From assembly GCA_018296165.2 (NCBI GenBank), contig JACKQL020000062.1, forward strand, positions 1-64,000: DNA of 64,000 bases, written 5' to 3'. This document shows, in pieces, positions 9,702 through 20,063 of the stretch. The notes under the pieces were generated by a model, which saw only the letters and a list, made by a program, of their open reading frames with translations, did not search any database and was not told the origin of the DNA. This DNA comes from Termitomyces sp. T153. Its lineage: Eukaryota > Basidiomycota > Agaricomycetes > Agaricales > Lyophyllaceae. Positions within the stretch are counted from its first letter, which is position 1. Each line of letters opens with the position of its first letter. The translations under genes and the position numbers were made by a program.

Positions 9702-12257
9702 CTACAAACTAGCTGGACTACCCTCAATACCTGCCAAGGCCGCCTCTGCATACGCGGAGTAATTCTCTATCACCACCCTTTCAACAAAGATATCACCCGG
9801 GTGCCCAAGGAGCTGGGGACATATGTTCAGCCGCTGAGAAAGAAGAGAATCATCCGATGAACAAAATGCCAAAAATTCATCTCCAGCCATTCCTGCATAC
9901 TGATCAAAAGTGTCAGTGATTATTGCGTCTGCACTCAGCTGATAGAATCATACCAGTTCTCCAGCACTCAAACGAGAACGAAATTGTTCAAATTGGTTTT
10001 TATGATCTAGATTTGCGCTTGGGTGAAGACCTATTTTCGCAGAAGGTCCACCAGTGCGGAGAGTATCGAGAAGAACGAGTGCAGCACTCTGACTGTAGAA
10101 TACTCCAGGAGGACCTCTTTTAGCTATAATGAACTCAAGAGATGGCGACCCAGGATGTGAAGGGGCAACATCAGTAAGAATTACAGGTATTGAGACCGAG
10201 CTGTTGATGTTGATAAAGAACGGTGAAGAATGGGCTCTAGCCAAGAGTAAGAAATTGGCGAGGTACAGCGTCAGGATACGCACATGTCAGAAGCTACACC
10301 TTCATTGGGTCGAGAATTTAACCCAAAACCTCTACAACAAATTGCCAGTGAATTGAAGATGAACAGGCAATCAAGCATCACATACAAAGGCCCAAACATG
10401 GTCGGCTGTTTCCACAGAGACGTAGAGACTTGTGATGTCGAGATGGCGTTCGAAGGGAACAGATTATTTTTTGCGCGTTGGAGACTGGCGAAAAGGACAT
10501 TAATGCTGATAAGAGTTGAGTTAAACATCCCCACACCTTTCCCAATGAGCGGGCCGAGATGAGTCTTGCTGAGGCTCAGGGAGAGGTAGATCTGTCCCTA
10601 CGTCTCGCACCAATTGGTCGGATGCAGTGGGTGGGGAGTCAGGACTGACTAGTACAATAGCGGAAGGGTCCTCCTCGAAATCCGGGAGGGGCTCACTGGC
10701 GAGATCAGCCCCGGCCAAGTGAAGTAATTCATTTGCAGTTGGAGGAGCAGCATTCAACGAGTCAGGGCCATCGTCGTTTGCTATGTCATCGTCACCTCCC
10801 CACAGTGAGCCTGTGGGCGAGTCTTCGGCCTGATCATAACTCTCTGAACCCTGATTTTTCTCATGAACCTCTTTGTTATAATGCCCTTTCACCGTTTTCA
10901 ACTCGCCCTTCTCGAAAGTGAGCAGGGAACTAGTATTTTTCTTCATAAATCCTGCAGATGATCGGCCAGGGCCAGGCTTTGACCCGCTTCCGGCCTTGAC
11001 ACGATGGGAAGATGAACCTTTCACGGAAGATGTCGATACCCCCCGCCCAGATAAGCGAGCTTTGACCGAGAGGGCTCCTTGAGGCGCAGCATAATCGAGC
11101 TCCGTTATTTTGACTTTAGGGTTTGCGGCTTTAGCTCTATGGGCAGGGAGTTTCGTAGTTGAATTTGGGGAATCTACTGTTGGATGGTTAGGCGAATCGT
11201 CTTGGTCCATGGCAAATTCTCGTGAGTGTTCCTCGCTCATGACGGTGGTACCAACATGACCGTGACCATCGTCCGATGTTTCCAAGATATCCGTACTCGT
11301 AGTTACATTCCTCGAGTTTGCTTTGAGATCCTCCGTATCGTATGGATTTGCAGGTTCGTCGTCCGATGCGGGGATGACCTCATCGAAGGGGGAGGATCGA
11401 ACGAGTTTTCTGGGTGAGGTACGTGCTTTTGCGGGTAATGGGAGTTGAGAAGTGTTCCGATAATTCCCACTACGTTCAGGTAACAGTATAGGGCTCTTTG
11501 GTAATGATTCCACGACTTCCTTGTCTTCACGGACGCGTTTATTAGGCCTCACTTCATCATCAGGGTTCTGGATCTCGGTGACAGATAGACTGCGCTTTCT
11601 CTTATCGCTTATCATCGGGCTAGTTTCCGACGTTATGTTGTTACTTGCTTCCGGAGGTAATTGGGATGCGACCACAGGAGCAGGCTTGACGGACTGCCGC
11701 TTGGGCTTCCGACCTAGCGTGAGTAGCAAATAAGCAGACTCTTAGAAGGCTAGAAAAGTATCACTCACGGGGTGGGCCTGTCAGTACGAATTCTTCTCCG
11801 ACCTTGAAAAGACCCATGTCTCGATAGTCCCTACCACCTGAATTGGCGCGTTCCCAAAATTGTTCGATAATATGTTCGGAGCCAACAAAAGACTCTTGAG
11901 GCTCCCAACTGGAAAAACTCAGTGGTAGACGTGTTTTTGGAGGAGTAATCATACATACGTATCATCGTTAGGACCATAACCTTTCCACTGATGTTTTGAG
12001 AAGCTTTAATGACACTGAGAGGCGGAGGAATGGAATATCCTACTTACGCGGACACGATATTTCTTCGCTCAGAGTCAGTCCAGGCATGAGCTACGACATT
12101 TTCAATATACACACCCAGATCAGATTCTTCTTTCTCCCTTTTTCCTTCTCTACACGGGCTTGAGTGATGTTTTCTATAGCGGGTATGATAAATCTGAGGA
12201 GCAAATTGGGAGCTCGCAGAACTTACCAACTTCATATTCCACTTCGTCGTCATTCAT
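9702..12257 (-). CDS. Chromodomain protein with long unassigned tail
   Basis: The ATG at 12257 begins MNDDEVEYEVENITQ; splicing four small exons yields a chromodomain: YEVENITQARVEKEKG, KYRVRWKGYGPNDDTWEP and SEHIIEQFWERA. The aromatic cage residues (Y of YEV, W of WKGYG, W of TWEP) are present, so binding to methylated histone H3 lysine is expected. Then follow about 400 residues of basic and Ser-rich linker (a nuclear-signal-like RRKPKRQ and SDKRKRS). The C-terminal part is about 230 residues of folded-looking, hydrophobic sequence (FGPLYVMLDCLFIFNSLAIC, PGDIFVERVVIENY) that I cannot assign. No SET domain or evident chromoshadow domain was found. S. pombe Chp1 also has an N-terminal chromodomain and large C-terminal domains, but this likeness is only of layout. 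One inferred intron (about 31 nt, near 10525-10555) is unusually short. Confidence 0.8.
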
Positions 12258-12606
12258 GATGAAGATCTCTGAGTACTTGTAATGACAAGCGAAGACTCGG
12301 CACTCGTACGACGTAAGTTGAGGGAGTTCTGAAGAATATCACGTGCATAACACGTCAGATGTGTTTCCGCGACAGGCGCGACACCGACGAGTAAATTACT
12401 TCCAGGTCGACTTACAACTTCTCTATCCCTATCAATTCTTTAGATAATCGCGAAAATCTGTAAATGCCTTATGAATCACCAAAATGCTCACTTCTCGATG
12501 ACTGCACGCGTATTTAAGCACTAAAGACAAGGAGGTTTCAGAATTAGATGTCCACTGTCCCTGTCTTACTTTCGAAGTCAGGCGGCCCTTATCTTTGTCA
12601 AAAACC
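12258..12606. other. Shared divergent promoter region
   Basis: This 349-base spacer separates the chromodomain gene (minus) from the small LITAF-like gene (plus). No credible coding frame or repeat is seen in it. It should hold both promoters; I could not assign a TATA box or a known operator. Confidence 0.5.
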
Positions 12607-13093
12607 ATGTCAGACAAGCAAGAACATGGTTATTCTCCTCCTCCTCCGGCTTACAGACAGTCCTCTGTCAACGCCACTCCGAGCCATCGATCTCAAGACC
12701 AGTACTATGGTTGCCATACGAGGTCATACGGGTCAGCACAGCAGCCACAATACCACGGACCTCCCATGAATAATGGTTAGTTTTAATCATGAACGAATTA
12801 AACTTCGACCTCATGACATCGACAAGCATACCTGTCACCTTGTGCCCAAGGTCATCACGCTAGCAGTATACGGTTTGGATTATGTGGAATCCTTGCTGCT
12901 ATTGTGAGATTGTATCATTGTCGTGGGTCTACAGACATTTGATGGTCCTATCCAGTTCTGCTTCCCCATCGGTTTCATCTGCATGTGGTGAATACCCATT
13001 AATCCCACTAGGACATCAGATTTCACCTAACTTCTTTTTTCATTCAGTTTAGACACAGAGAGGGTGTGTGCACGATGTGGAATCAGGATGTAA
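12607..13093 (+). CDS. Small LITAF/BRI3-like Cys-rich membrane-associated protein
   Basis: Four exons (12607-12775, 12851-12903, 12935-12987, 13048-13093) join in frame to a 106-residue protein. The N-terminal half is rich in Pro, Tyr, Gln and Ser (YSPPPPAYRQ, QQPQYHGPP). The C-terminal half holds a hydrophobic cysteine-rich segment, FCFPIGFICMC, directly followed by a CxxC knuckle, VCARCGIRM, at the very end. LITAF and BRI3 proteins have the same ending: a membrane-inserting stretch flanked by Cys knuckles, with Pro/Tyr motifs that recruit ubiquitin ligases and ESCRT. Only one clear knuckle is visible here, so assignment is by resemblance. The frame consistency across three introns is strong support that it is a real gene. 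Confidence 0.72.
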
Positions 13094-13450
13094 TCACTTG
13101 ACTTGTATTCTTGTCTCATACAACGGCAGTTTCAAACGGCATATTTGTCACTGCGCCACCCCTAAGTACATTATCACTATCTAAAACATACAACACATAA
13201 CACATGAATAGTATTCCATAACCTTACAATCGTAAATGCGATCTTTAAATCCATTCCAGGCCATTCGTGAAGAAGCATCACCAGGGACACATCCAAAATC
13301 ACAATATCAACTAGTAGGTTCATTTTACAAGGTTGGTGCACGTGTACATTACAATGTCTAAGTATAGATATTTATGATTAGATGAACATCTAGTAAAGAG
13401 AGCACGCGAGAGATCGTTATTCGTACATGGCCTGGAAAATCATCAAGATA
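13094..13450. other. Convergent 3' spacer
   Basis: This 357-base stretch lies between the small LITAF-like gene and the 3' end of the Crb2-like gene. It is AT-rich and has no credible coding frame. It should contain both 3' untranslated regions and polyadenylation sites; none could be assigned precisely. Confidence 0.5.
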
Positions 13451-16400
13451 TTATGCCTCCTGTGATTCTAACTCCCATTCCAACTGAGGCAAAAGTCGAG
13501 AGGCAACTAAACACTCCTTCACCCAATTCCAGTGCACCGTTTTGTTCGGCACCATTCCCAACTCAGGACTATAGTGTTCAGCCTTTTTGATGACGACGAA
13601 ATCAAATTCATGTAAGGGCGCAGAGGCATAATTAATATCGGTGACGGCTTCAACGCGATCCGCTCCCATCGCCAGTATGATGTGTGTGATCGCATTATGA
13701 GCTTCTTGTGCCTTTTCTTCAGCGAGAGAAAGCTATTTGGGATCAATATCAGCCAAGGGTACCGAGTGCACGATATGACTCGCGAACCTTCTTGTTTCTC
13801 ATCTTTGGAACCACGTCACCAACACATAAGATGGACTTCCCGCTAAACAATTTACAGGGAACCCTGTTTTCCATTATGTCGGTAAGATGGTGAACACTAG
13901 TCCCCCAGTTTATATCCACTTGTTGAGAAATTTGAGTGGACAACATCTCAGAAAACCCTTGACCAAGCATGTATGCGAGCCAAACTTTTTCTTCTCCCTA
14001 GTATCAATGTCTCGATAAGTTACAATCAGTGCTGAAATGCAAAAGACAGCTCACGGCAGCAACAGTGTCATAGAGCCATTCCACCTTCAAGCAAGGTACA
14101 CCCAACGCCAGTGCGAGCAGAAACTTGGGTTTACAACTCGGGTGATCTGCCACCAGGAAAATACGTGCGATACTTTCGGTCCCAATCCACCGGGCCTCCC
14201 CTTTTCTGATAACCCACCTGTTATTGTGCTTGGAATATGTACCCTCCATGTGTAACACATCTGGCCATACATTCACAAGGACACCACCATTGTTCTTGAT
14301 TTTGGACAAAAGATTCTCTCTTTCTCTCGACCAATTTCCCTCGTTGGAAGAGACGCTGACCACAAAAGCTGTCTTCTCAAAGACGTGACTGCGACCAACA
14401 CGACGAGAAGGAACAGTAGTCAGGGAAAATCCTGAAGGAGCTGGACTCGCTTTACTAGGCTCCGGTTTGATGGTAGGTATGATCGAGTGGCGGAATAAGG
14501 TGCGATCATGCCAGGCGGCACTGATAGTTTTTGCTGCTATCCTCAATGATACAAGCTCCATCTCTTTGATCCCCTCATCAAGGCATACACTTACAAGTTG
14601 AGAGGAAGCAAGTTGGTCGACAGCAGAGACTTTGAAACCACGCATGATGTTGGGAATCATAACGTCGTCGTTGGGGCGGAGATCGAGGAGCCGCATCTGG
14701 TCGATGTGGACGTGGGCAATTGCCTTATCGTCGAAATAAACTTCATACATGCCACCTCCTACATCTGCATTGACAGTGCCGGAGTAGTAGCAGCTGTCTT
14801 GCTTCCAGAGCGCAAACACGCGGGTAGCGTCTACGTCGCTTATCCTACTGACCGACGTCACCGATCTCAGCCGATTCCCTTGTCGAGTGGGCGGTGTCGA
14901 GGAAGCAACCTTTTTAGCTTTTTTTGAGTATTTAGATTTTGTCTTCATTGACTTCACCGATGGGCCACTGCGTTTCCTCTTCTTGGAAATTGCGCCGCCG
15001 AAATCAGAATCCATATCGACGTCGTCCGCTGGTTCCGATGAGTCGTTTTCGCGGTCACCTGCCCGAATCAAAAGTTCATCGTCTGAGGCCGAAAGAGAGG
15101 AGTTTTCTGCATCCAACTCGGCACGCCTACGACTCCTCTTCGCAGGAACGGCTAGAATTCGCTTCGGCTTGGCGCAAGTCTGGTTAATCCCGTTGCCCCT
15201 TTTAGGAGCAGTAGGGTTGGCACAAGATTTGACTCTAGCATTACCTATATCTTCATTTGGGATGGAGGATGGCACTACTCCACTTTGCCAGGATAAAACG
15301 GTACCTGGAGGTCGATATACTTGCAGAGCAGCTGAAGCCCTTGTAGTGCGAACATTCGACGTAGGTGCAGGCACATCAAGAGACAGGACCGGAAGGATAG
15401 AAGTAGCCTCCTTATTTGAACGACCTACAACAGATCGCTTTTGAATGAAGATTAGAATCGAAAATTCTTTGATAACAAGATAATGATCACCTGACGAGAA
15501 CTAGGCTTTTTGTTCAAATGGTCGTTTGCACGATCATGCAGAAGTTTCCCTTTCCCTTTTAGATCTATCGTAGTAGATCTCTTGCCTCTGGAGCGCACTA
15601 CGTCGGAAAGAGGTACATTTCCTTCGCTGTCACCCTCAGGAAGCGAGTCGGCTACTTCTGACGCAAATCGTGTGACACGACTATCCTCAACAGTGTCTAC
15701 GGGATGAGTGTCTATCGGCAACTTGCCTGAGCCTTTAGGCACAACTATTTTTTTGTCCAGCACTTCATCGTAAGGAGGCTCTGAACCTGGAATAACACCT
15801 GTTCTCTGACTTCCGATCTCTTCAAGATGCGACCGTTCACCACGAGGATATAGATTATCAGTCGGCTGCAGACGGCCAGGGAAACCTTGCTGAGCTGGCT
15901 CGATGAGCTGCTCATCCAGGGAAGGTTGTGTTTCGACAAGCCTCCGGGAATGGGTCTCTAAGGCTGGGCTCGGTACCAAATTCGGAGTAGGCGAGCGGGA
16001 AATTGTTGACATCGAGGACGGGTCGTTTTCTTTCTGAACTAAAGAGGATTCGGTAGTCATTGGGGGCTGGTTTTGATGTTCTATCAAATGCTGATATCGA
16101 TACCTTTTCTTCGGATCAACCATGCTGAACAAGCTCCTAGAGTTGGTAGTAGCAATGGATGACGTATTTCCCGTGGAGGAGATAGTCTCATGAACAATAG
16201 CATCAAAGGGATGTATTGGTTCGACGTCCATGGTATCATTATCCTCCACCTGTGTTGAAGGTTGGGTGGGAGCAAGAACCGTAGACGGAAAGCTCTCATC
16301 ATTATGATCCGGCGCATAAAAGCTCGACGGAGCATCGCTCAAACATTCCTCGATAGGATAATGGGTGTCTCCACCATTTATGGGATGGCTGGTCTCTAGA

Positions 16401-17314
16401 TATTTAGACTGTCCGCTGGGTAGGTCTGGCATAGCTTCCAAGGGTGGTGCCTCTGGATATGATTGTGATTGAGACCCGCCCGAGGCAGATGGTGTGGATT
16501 CGACAAGGACTGTCCCTTCAGATGGTGATGGTGAACGTCGATATCGGCGCTGATGATGTCTAGGGTTCATGGTACTGGGACTTAAAGGAAGAACCACTTT
16601 TGATAACTCTGAAAGAGGTACGTTGAATTGTTTTGAGGTGGCCAAGAACTGCTGACTAGGATCCTGGTCCGGAATACCGAAGGAATCTTGCGACAATATT
16701 GGGGTTATATGCCTACGAGACGTTGCTGCAGTGGTGGGAAGAGTCGTGGATCGCGTCGGTTGCCGTTGTACGGAATTGCCAATAGTTGCAGGGAGGATAC
16801 CTTTCTTCTGTGGAGACTGAAAAGACACCGCTTTGACGGCTACTGATCTGGGCTTGAAAGGAACAGTACTGAGCAATATATCCTTATTTAGAGAATTTCT
16901 TACCTTTGTAACCCCAGAAGATGAAGAACCAGCATGAATATTCGCAGCTGTCGCAGACATTTTAAGCCGTTCCTCTTTAGCGGTCCCAATGTTCTCTTTT
17001 TGCGAGCTCTCATTAAGGTCTACTTCTTCATCCAAGTACTGCGTTTGCGTCTGTCCTAAGCCATGAAAGTCATAATGCAAGGAACTTGAAGTTCGAGAAG
17101 GAGATGAGTCAGTCGTAGAACCCCTCGTTAGACTAGGATCGTTTCCTTGGTCGAGGCGACGCATGTCACCCGCATTCTGATTACCTTCTCCAGAATTCAG
17201 CATAGCTTGGAGAAGTTGGGATGCCTGAGATTCTTCATTGTCACTGACAACACGTAAATTTGCCTTCAGTTATAGCCGGCACAAAACGCACCTGCTTTTG
17301 TGAATGGGGCTCAT
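13451..17314 (-). CDS. Crb2/53BP1-like DNA damage checkpoint mediator
   Basis: Large adaptor protein of the DNA damage checkpoint. The ATG at 17314 opens a 26-base exon (MSPIHKSS) spliced to a long exon reaching about 15480. The first about 600 residues are disordered and full of SQ/TQ sites (for example GLGQTQTQ, ILSQDSFG, GSQSQSYPE, ETQPSLDE), the usual targets of ATM/ATR-type kinases. Next a basic stretch leads to a Tudor domain (RVFALWKQDSCYYSGTV, YEVYFDDKAIAHVH), which in Crb2/53BP1 reads H4K20 methylation. Two BRCT repeats close the protein (KTAFVVSVSSNEG, CLKVEWLYDTV, then CVGDVVPKMRNKK, VHWNWVKECLV). This order matches S. pombe Crb2 and vertebrate 53BP1. Internal exon edges between 13.7 and 14.1 kb are approximate. 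Confidence 0.9.
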
Positions 17315-17782
17315 CCTATCAGAGTATCAGAGGGCGCGTGATTGTCGCGTAAGGGGTCCCAAAAATTACGCTTGTGCTCCACTCTACCTGGAAAACAGCT
17401 GTCGAGGTCAATTTCCAATGGGAGCTCTGGCAAAGTTTTGCTTAGTCTTTGCGAGAGGAATGGGTGGCCGACAATAGGAGTACAATATTTTTTGTTTCCA
17501 AACACGAGAATCAAAGGAAAACTCGGCTTTCGCAAATTTCAAAAACAAAAAACACGGCAAGCTTCGAGCTTCGCCTGAAAAAGGTATTCGGAAGTAAAAC
17601 GTTAACTCACTTTGACCTTTGACAATGTGCTGCGACGGAATCATGTAATACACCACGTGATAAAGCGCGTCCTGATGGATGAACAAAGCCTCTAACCTCT
17701 GAGCTCTGAGTCTAACGATCACTGTAACGCCCCGTTTTTTTGGTTGCGCGGGTCGCCGCCACGTACCTACCGAGAATACTGG
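17315..17782. other. Spacer with an unresolved minus-strand frame
   Basis: The region lies upstream of the Crb2-like start and upstream of the membrane protein gene. On the minus strand, a frame of up to 74 codons (17535 to 17311) ends in a TGA that overlaps the Crb2-like ATG as ATGA. It looks protein-like in places (LPELPLEIDLDSCF) but has no normal start in frame, no recognised family and no certain splice partner. It could be a leader ORF, a missed upstream exon or chance. The true 5' end of the membrane protein gene may also lie in this stretch. Confidence 0.35.
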
Positions 17783-19879
17783 ATGCCACGTACGGACACA
17801 ATCCGCCGTCTGTCTTATCCTGTTTCTTGTCAGAACTCAACTTCTCCGGTGCATCAGTTCAAGCCCAATGTCAAGATAAACAGCAAGGTATCACACCGCT
17901 TTGTGAGAATACATCACAAAACATGGCCTCTGTCTTCTCTACCCAGTACGATACGAAATCAAGAGAATGTCATACAGGTTTTTGCTTCTCAGACCACAAA
18001 ACCTAGCGATAGCAAGCATGAAGCTTTCGTGGAGAAGAACGGGCACCAGGCCGGAGGAGAGGTCACCACTGTACCAAATCCCACACCAGACACAGGATTC
18101 AGACCACATCCGATACCATTATCTATCCATGTAGCTGGGCCTACCGCTAGTCCTAGTCAGCTCGTTCATTCTGTCCCACTCAGCCAAACGGCTTTGCCCA
18201 TGTTGTCATCACCTGACCCACTATCTACAGTTCTAGGGTATCAAGGTCTCACACCAACGCCTTCTTTTCCCACTTTCCTACCTGTAGCGACAGTCTCTGC
18301 TAATGGGCCCTCAGTTGGTAATGCAACTAAAGTCCACCCAACCAATACGACCACACAGTCTCATAAGCTGTCCATCCCACTGATTGTACTATTGGCCGTG
18401 GGATGTACACTTATCTCTATCGGAATATTCTCTCTCGTCAAATGCTATTCTCGCCCTACTCGTCGTCTTCGCCCACGTCCATCTCTTCCAGTTCTGGATG
18501 ACCCTTTCGGAGATGATAAGGAATTAGCTCTGGAAGATTCTCCTATTTTTGGAGGGAAAGAACGGTCGTCCAATGGAATCTGGTCTTGGTCCCATTATCC
18601 CCAACCTGGAATCGCCATAACTAAACCACCTAGCATTGCTCAGCCTGACGCTGCTGGTGGAGGTAAGCCGCGTGGCTTCGACTCTGTAACTTTCTCTCCT
18701 AGCCTACAAGGACGCCCGTCTAATTCTGGTTCTAACTGGAGGACACAATCTGCTTACTCTGGCCATGGACATACTCAAAGCGTTCCGACAGTAACGTCCG
18801 GAAATTCGCCTTTTCATGCCTCACTACAGCAGCTTCAGGGCGCTCTGTCGCGAACTGCGACTCGGATGTCGGCTGCGTCTGCTTCGTTGTATACCTCATC
18901 CCCTAGAAATCATAGTCATGTTGGACTAGCGATCACCAGATCGCCCGTGACAACTTTCACAGCGGATGGCTCCAGCGTGCTCAGGCGAACCGAACCTAAA
19001 ACAGCCTTGGATCAACGTCGTAACAACTCTGTGGCAGAAGCAGCGAGAGACCCGATATCAATCAACGTTCGCAATTCCGTGGGATCGAGCTACACAGCAT
19101 CGGAGGTCAGTTCTCCTTCGTTTCTTCCCTACACCGCGCCGCAACGAGAAGTTTCTACAAACAACGCCGGTCGCAGCAAAATCAAATCCTCTTACTATAA
19201 TGTCAACTCGTATCCACGCATATCAAATCCAACTTTGGCTAATGCTAACAAGACTCAAGGTTTTGGTTCAGAAAGCCAACCCGGTTTTCGCAAATCGGAC
19301 GCGCGCAGAGACCGCGACACTCAGGCATTGACTCACGCTTTGGGCCTATCGTCTCCTGCACCCGCCCATGCTTCTCCTCAGCCGACGTTGTACCCAGATG
19401 ATTCGCTTAGTGTCGTTGATGCCAAACGCCCCAGGAAGCTCCAAACATCAAGTCACAAGAAGCAAGTTTCCGAAAAAGTCAAGGAAGATGATCGCCGTCC
19501 GTCTCTGCCCGTCATCTCGACTGCAATGGATGCGAGTGCTGCTCTCGGCAGTCTCATGCTGATGGACTTCGCCGGTAATACGACTCGTTTGGACGATAAG
19601 CGGCTCTCGGTAACGAGTCTGAACAAGGCAACGTCAGGAGGAGCGGGCACAAAAAGTGGACCGGGTCCATCGTTAGTCAAGACTTCGACATCTTCCAAAA
19701 GGAACTCATTGAGAAGCAACGACAAGCCACCGTCTATCCCCCTTCCAGAGTTGCTACCTTCATTGGAACAGATGGGTCTAGAACACGCGAATCCTCAGGC
19801 CTATGCAGACTACAGAAGCCCAACTTACAGTATCTATGGATTATATGGGGATGATCGTAAAAGCGGGACAGGTTACTAG
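17783..19879 (+). CDS. Single-pass membrane protein with Ser/Pro-rich ectodomain
   Basis: From the ATG at 17783 a single exon gives 698 residues. The first about 190 residues are Ser/Thr/Pro-rich and would be glycosylated outside the cell. One clear membrane helix follows (SIPLIVLLAVGCTLISIGIF, near residues 196-218), then a basic stop-transfer patch (RPTRRLRPRP) and a long Ser-rich cytoplasmic tail ending in a Tyr-rich segment (YADYRSPTYSIYGLYG). This is the layout of fungal Skg6-like and other wall-sensor-type proteins, but no family can be named. No signal peptide is visible at this start, so the true N-terminus probably lies in another exon; splice-like sites at about 17898 and 17963 suggest the first 200 bases are misread. 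Confidence 0.65.
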   Translation: MPRTDTIRRLSYPVSCQNSTSPVHQFKPNVKINSKVSHRFVRIHHKTWPLSSLPSTIRNQENVIQVFASQTTKPSDSKHEAFVEKNGHQAGGEVTTVPNPTPDTGFRPHPIPLSIHVAGPTASPSQLVHSVPLSQTALPMLSSPDPLSTVLGYQGLTPTPSFPTFLPVATVSANGPSVGNATKVHPTNTTTQSHKLSIPLIVLLAVGCTLISIGIFSLVKCYSRPTRRLRPRPSLPVLDDPFGDDKELALEDSPIFGGKERSSNGIWSWSHYPQPGIAITKPPSIAQPDAAGGGKPRGFDSVTFSPSLQGRPSNSGSNWRTQSAYSGHGHTQSVPTVTSGNSPFHASLQQLQGALSRTATRMSAASASLYTSSPRNHSHVGLAITRSPVTTFTADGSSVLRRTEPKTALDQRRNNSVAEAARDPISINVRNSVGSSYTASEVSSPSFLPYTAPQREVSTNNAGRSKIKSSYYNVNSYPRISNPTLANANKTQGFGSESQPGFRKSDARRDRDTQALTHALGLSSPAPAHASPQPTLYPDDSLSVVDAKRPRKLQTSSHKKQVSEKVKEDDRRPSLPVISTAMDASAALGSLMLMDFAGNTTRLDDKRLSVTSLNKATSGGAGTKSGPGPSLVKTSTSSKRNSLRSNDKPPSIPLPELLPSLEQMGLEHANPQAYADYRSPTYSIYGLYGDDRKSGTGY

Positions 19880-20063
19880 ACCTATCACACACACTATCAT
19901 TATTCTACGCAATTCAGGTTATATCATTATGACATTAGGATAGTTACATTATTAGTCGTCAAGAGTCGTCAATCTGACCACAAATTGGAATTTGAGAGAA
20001 ACATGCAAGAATACTGCGGCGACGGCCACAAAAAAAACTGAAGTTCTTGGAAGGTCGAGGTCA

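Noticed and set aside
17408..17722. Minus-strand frame upstream of the Crb2-like gene
   Set aside because: It begins only with GTG or an internal ATG, changes character after a splice-like site and matches no family. Kept as an unresolved spacer, not as a gene.
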